In this document: piece by piece, positions 62,673 through 64,000 of the stretch | Numbering within the stretch: the stretch's first letter is position 1 | How the letters are laid out: every line of letters starts with the position of its first letter | Source of the DNA: Clostridium acetobutylicum ATCC 824 | GTDB lineage: Bacteria; Bacillota; Clostridia; Clostridiales; Clostridiaceae | Reading direction: 5' to 3' | Assembly (NCBI RefSeq): GCF_000008765.1 | Contig: NC_003030.1 | Location: forward strand, 964,001-1,028,000 | DNA length: 64,000 nt | Program-made: the position numbers and the translations under genes | Notes under the pieces: generated by a model | Database searches by the model: none | What the model was told of the DNA's origin: nothing | What the model saw: the letters and a program-made list of their open reading frames with translations, nothing else

Positions 62673-63720
62673 AATTAAATTATCAATTTTTGGAGAGTCC
62701 CATGGAAAGGCGATTGGAATTGTAATAAACGGACTTGAACCAGGAGTAGAGCTTGACCTTGAATTTATAAATTCTGAAATGGAGAGAAGAGCACCCGGAA
62801 GAACAAAATATTCAACTCAAAGAAATGAAAAGGATAACTTTGAAATTGTAAGTGGATTTTTTAATGGTAAAACTACGGGAACACCACTTTGCGCAATTAT
62901 ATGGAATGGAAACCAGCATTCAAAGGATTATTCTAATGTAAAGGATTTTGCAAGACCTGGTCATTCGGATTATACTGGATTTATCAAATATAAAGGCTTT
63001 AATGACTATAGAGGCGGTGGCCATTTTTCAGGAAGACTTACGGCACCATTGGTATTTGCAGGTGCCGTAGCAAAGCAAATACTTTTTAAGGATAACATTA
63101 TAATAGGGAGTCATATTCTTAGTATAAAGGATACAAAAGAGAAGTATTTTGATAAGGTAAATATAGATAGTGAAACACTTATATCGTTGACAAAGAAGGC
63201 TTTTCCTGTTTTAGATGATAAAAAAGGTGAGGAAATGAAGGAGGTTATACTTAAAGCTAAAAATGATTTAGATTCTGTTGGAGGTATAATAGAATGCTGT
63301 GCTTTAAACCTTCCAGCAGGAAAGGGTGACCCGTTTTTTGATTCTTGCGAGAGTATATTAAGTCATATGCTATTTTCAATTCCAGCAGTAAAGGGTGTAG
63401 AATTTGGAGAAGGCTTTAATATAACCAAAATGAAGGGGTCAGAGGCTAATGACGATTTTTATACCAAAAATGGAATAGTAAAAACTTATTCGAATAACAA
63501 TGGTGGTATATTAGGCGGTATAACAAGTGGAATGCCATTGGTGTTTAGAGCTGCTTTTAAGCCTACTGCTTCTATTTACAAACCTCAAAAAACTATAAAC
63601 ATGAAAACCATGGAAAATGAGGAGATAAGTATAAAGGGTAGGCATGATCCTTGCATTGTTTTAAGGGCAGTACCTGTTGTTGAGGCTGCATGTGCATTAT
63701 CCATATTAGATATTATTTGA
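62650..63720 (+). CDS. aroC: Chorismate synthase
   Basis: 356 aa FMN-dependent last step to chorismate. GESHGKAIGIVINGLEPG, the RRAPGRTKYSTQRNEKD block, FARPGHSDYTGFIKY, and RGGGHFSGRLTAPLVFAGAVAKQIL are conserved. I use the ATG at 62650, 8 nt after AGGAGG; the ATG at 62644 is only 2 nt from the RBS. Overlaps aroA, so translation is coupled. Confidence 0.95.
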   Translation: MSGVWGNKIKLSIFGESHGKAIGIVINGLEPGVELDLEFINSEMERRAPGRTKYSTQRNEKDNFEIVSGFFNGKTTGTPLCAIIWNGNQHSKDYSNVKDFARPGHSDYTGFIKYKGFNDYRGGGHFSGRLTAPLVFAGAVAKQILFKDNIIIGSHILSIKDTKEKYFDKVNIDSETLISLTKKAFPVLDDKKGEEMKEVILKAKNDLDSVGGIIECCALNLPAGKGDPFFDSCESILSHMLFSIPAVKGVEFGEGFNITKMKGSEANDDFYTKNGIVKTYSNNNGGILGGITSGMPLVFRAAFKPTASIYKPQKTINMKTMENEEISIKGRHDPCIVLRAVPVVEAACALSILDII

Positions 63721-63733
63721 GGTGGTAATTTTA

Positions 63734-64000
63734 ATGAAGGAACTTGAAGAAATAAGAAAAGAAATAGACGAGGTAGATAAAATTATAACAGAGCTTTTTG
63801 AAAAAAGAATGAATTTGGTTATGGAAGTTGCTGAGTATAAAGAAAAAAATAGTATTCCAGTTAGTGATAGCAAAAGAGAAAAAAAAGTTATAGATAAAAA
63901 TATAGGTTACTTAAAGAATAAGGAATATTCTGAGGTTCTTAAGGAGTTTTATATTAATTTTATGAACCTAAGTAAAAAGTTGGAGAGAAAAAGAATTTAT
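63734..64000 (+). CDS. Chorismate mutase domain (AroQ type), truncated by window end
   Basis: At least 89 aa, running off the window. IRKEIDEVDKIITELFEKRMNLVMEVAEYKEKNSIP and DSKREKKVIDKN form the three-helix AroQ chorismate mutase, with the catalytic Arg, Lys and Glu positions. It makes prephenate, the substrate of the TyrA encoded upstream. GAGGTGGT is 8 nt before the ATG. The frame is still open after the full mutase domain, so a fusion partner such as shikimate kinase or prephenate dehydratase may follow. I recall such a fusion in C. acetobutylicum but cannot see it here. Confidence 0.9.
   Translation, partial: MKELEEIRKEIDEVDKIITELFEKRMNLVMEVAEYKEKNSIPVSDSKREKKVIDKNIGYLKNKEYSEVLKEFYINFMNLSKKLERKRIY

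Noticed and set aside
1-64000. CRISPR arrays, tRNA/rRNA genes, insertion sequences
   Set aside because: No regularly spaced repeats, cloverleaf-like segments, rRNA stretches or transposase frames seen on reading; no computed scan was possible.

Overview
The window is AT-rich, densely coded DNA with GGAGG-type ribosome binding sites, strong TTGACA/TATAAT promoters and many hairpin-plus-U-run terminators. This is typical of a low-GC clostridium. The gene order (lipoprotein and glucosaminidase genes, then xanthine permease/xpt, cfa, an adenine deaminase, and an aroF-tyrA-aroB-aroA-aroC-chorismate mutase cluster) agrees with my memory of the Clostridium acetobutylicum chromosome. That species call is recollection, not a search result. 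I see no tRNA, rRNA, insertion sequence, prophage block or CRISPR array.

Layout. 0.1-2.7 kb: an ABC-2 exporter (ATPase plus two permeases) whose first permease gene is broken in an 8-T run. 2.8-7.7 kb: a YhcH-like protein, then a leftward polyamine uptake operon led by an XRE-cupin regulator. 8.0-11.0 kb: a small lipoprotein, a secreted barnase with its barstar inhibitor, ferritin, and two small unknown genes. 11.2-15.7 kb: a MATE exporter with a YitT protein, then a quinone/electrophile-response block (HxlR regulator, nitroreductase, extradiol dioxygenase). 15.7-26.1 kb: amino acid permease, HD-GYP phosphodiesterase, Tet(M)-like GTPase, HAD phosphatase, LacI regulator, alpha-glucan phosphorylase, acetyltransferase and a DUF3298 protein.

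26.2-34.6 kb holds two consecutive signal/export modules: an OmpR-type regulator, Bcr-like ABC transporter and short kinase; then a NarL-type kinase/regulator pair with an ABC-2 exporter, in the order of the Bacillus yfiJK-LMN (lnr) locus. The exporter in the second module is a paralogue of the broken one at the window start. 34.6-41.1 kb: thioredoxin-reductase-like flavoprotein, lipoprotein, membrane-anchored glucosaminidase, a guanine-class riboswitch controlling xanthine permease and xpt, and a holin-like protein. 41.2-50.1 kb: drug/metabolite exporter, MarR regulator with cyclopropane fatty acid synthase, polar amino acid ABC importer, DUF1836 protein, hemolysin III protein, MATE exporter and a Crp/Fnr regulator. 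50.2-58.0 kb: a ferredoxin-like protein behind a perfect Crp/Fnr-type palindrome, a sugar-kinase-fold protein whose motifs are in circularly permuted order, adenine deaminase, a lipoteichoic-acid-synthase-like protein and two tandem YibE/F proteins.

58.0-64.0 kb is the aromatic amino acid operon. Before its first gene lies a 50-codon reading frame with 14 aromatic residues, followed by a strong terminator. A segment near the end of this frame can pair over about 17 bp with the terminator's 5' arm. This has the full logic of a translation-coupled attenuator on an aro operon, a device uncommon in Firmicutes, and I rate it the most notable find. Next come the circularly permuted kinase, the barnase-barstar pair with both partners of one key contact changed, and the frameshifted exporter.
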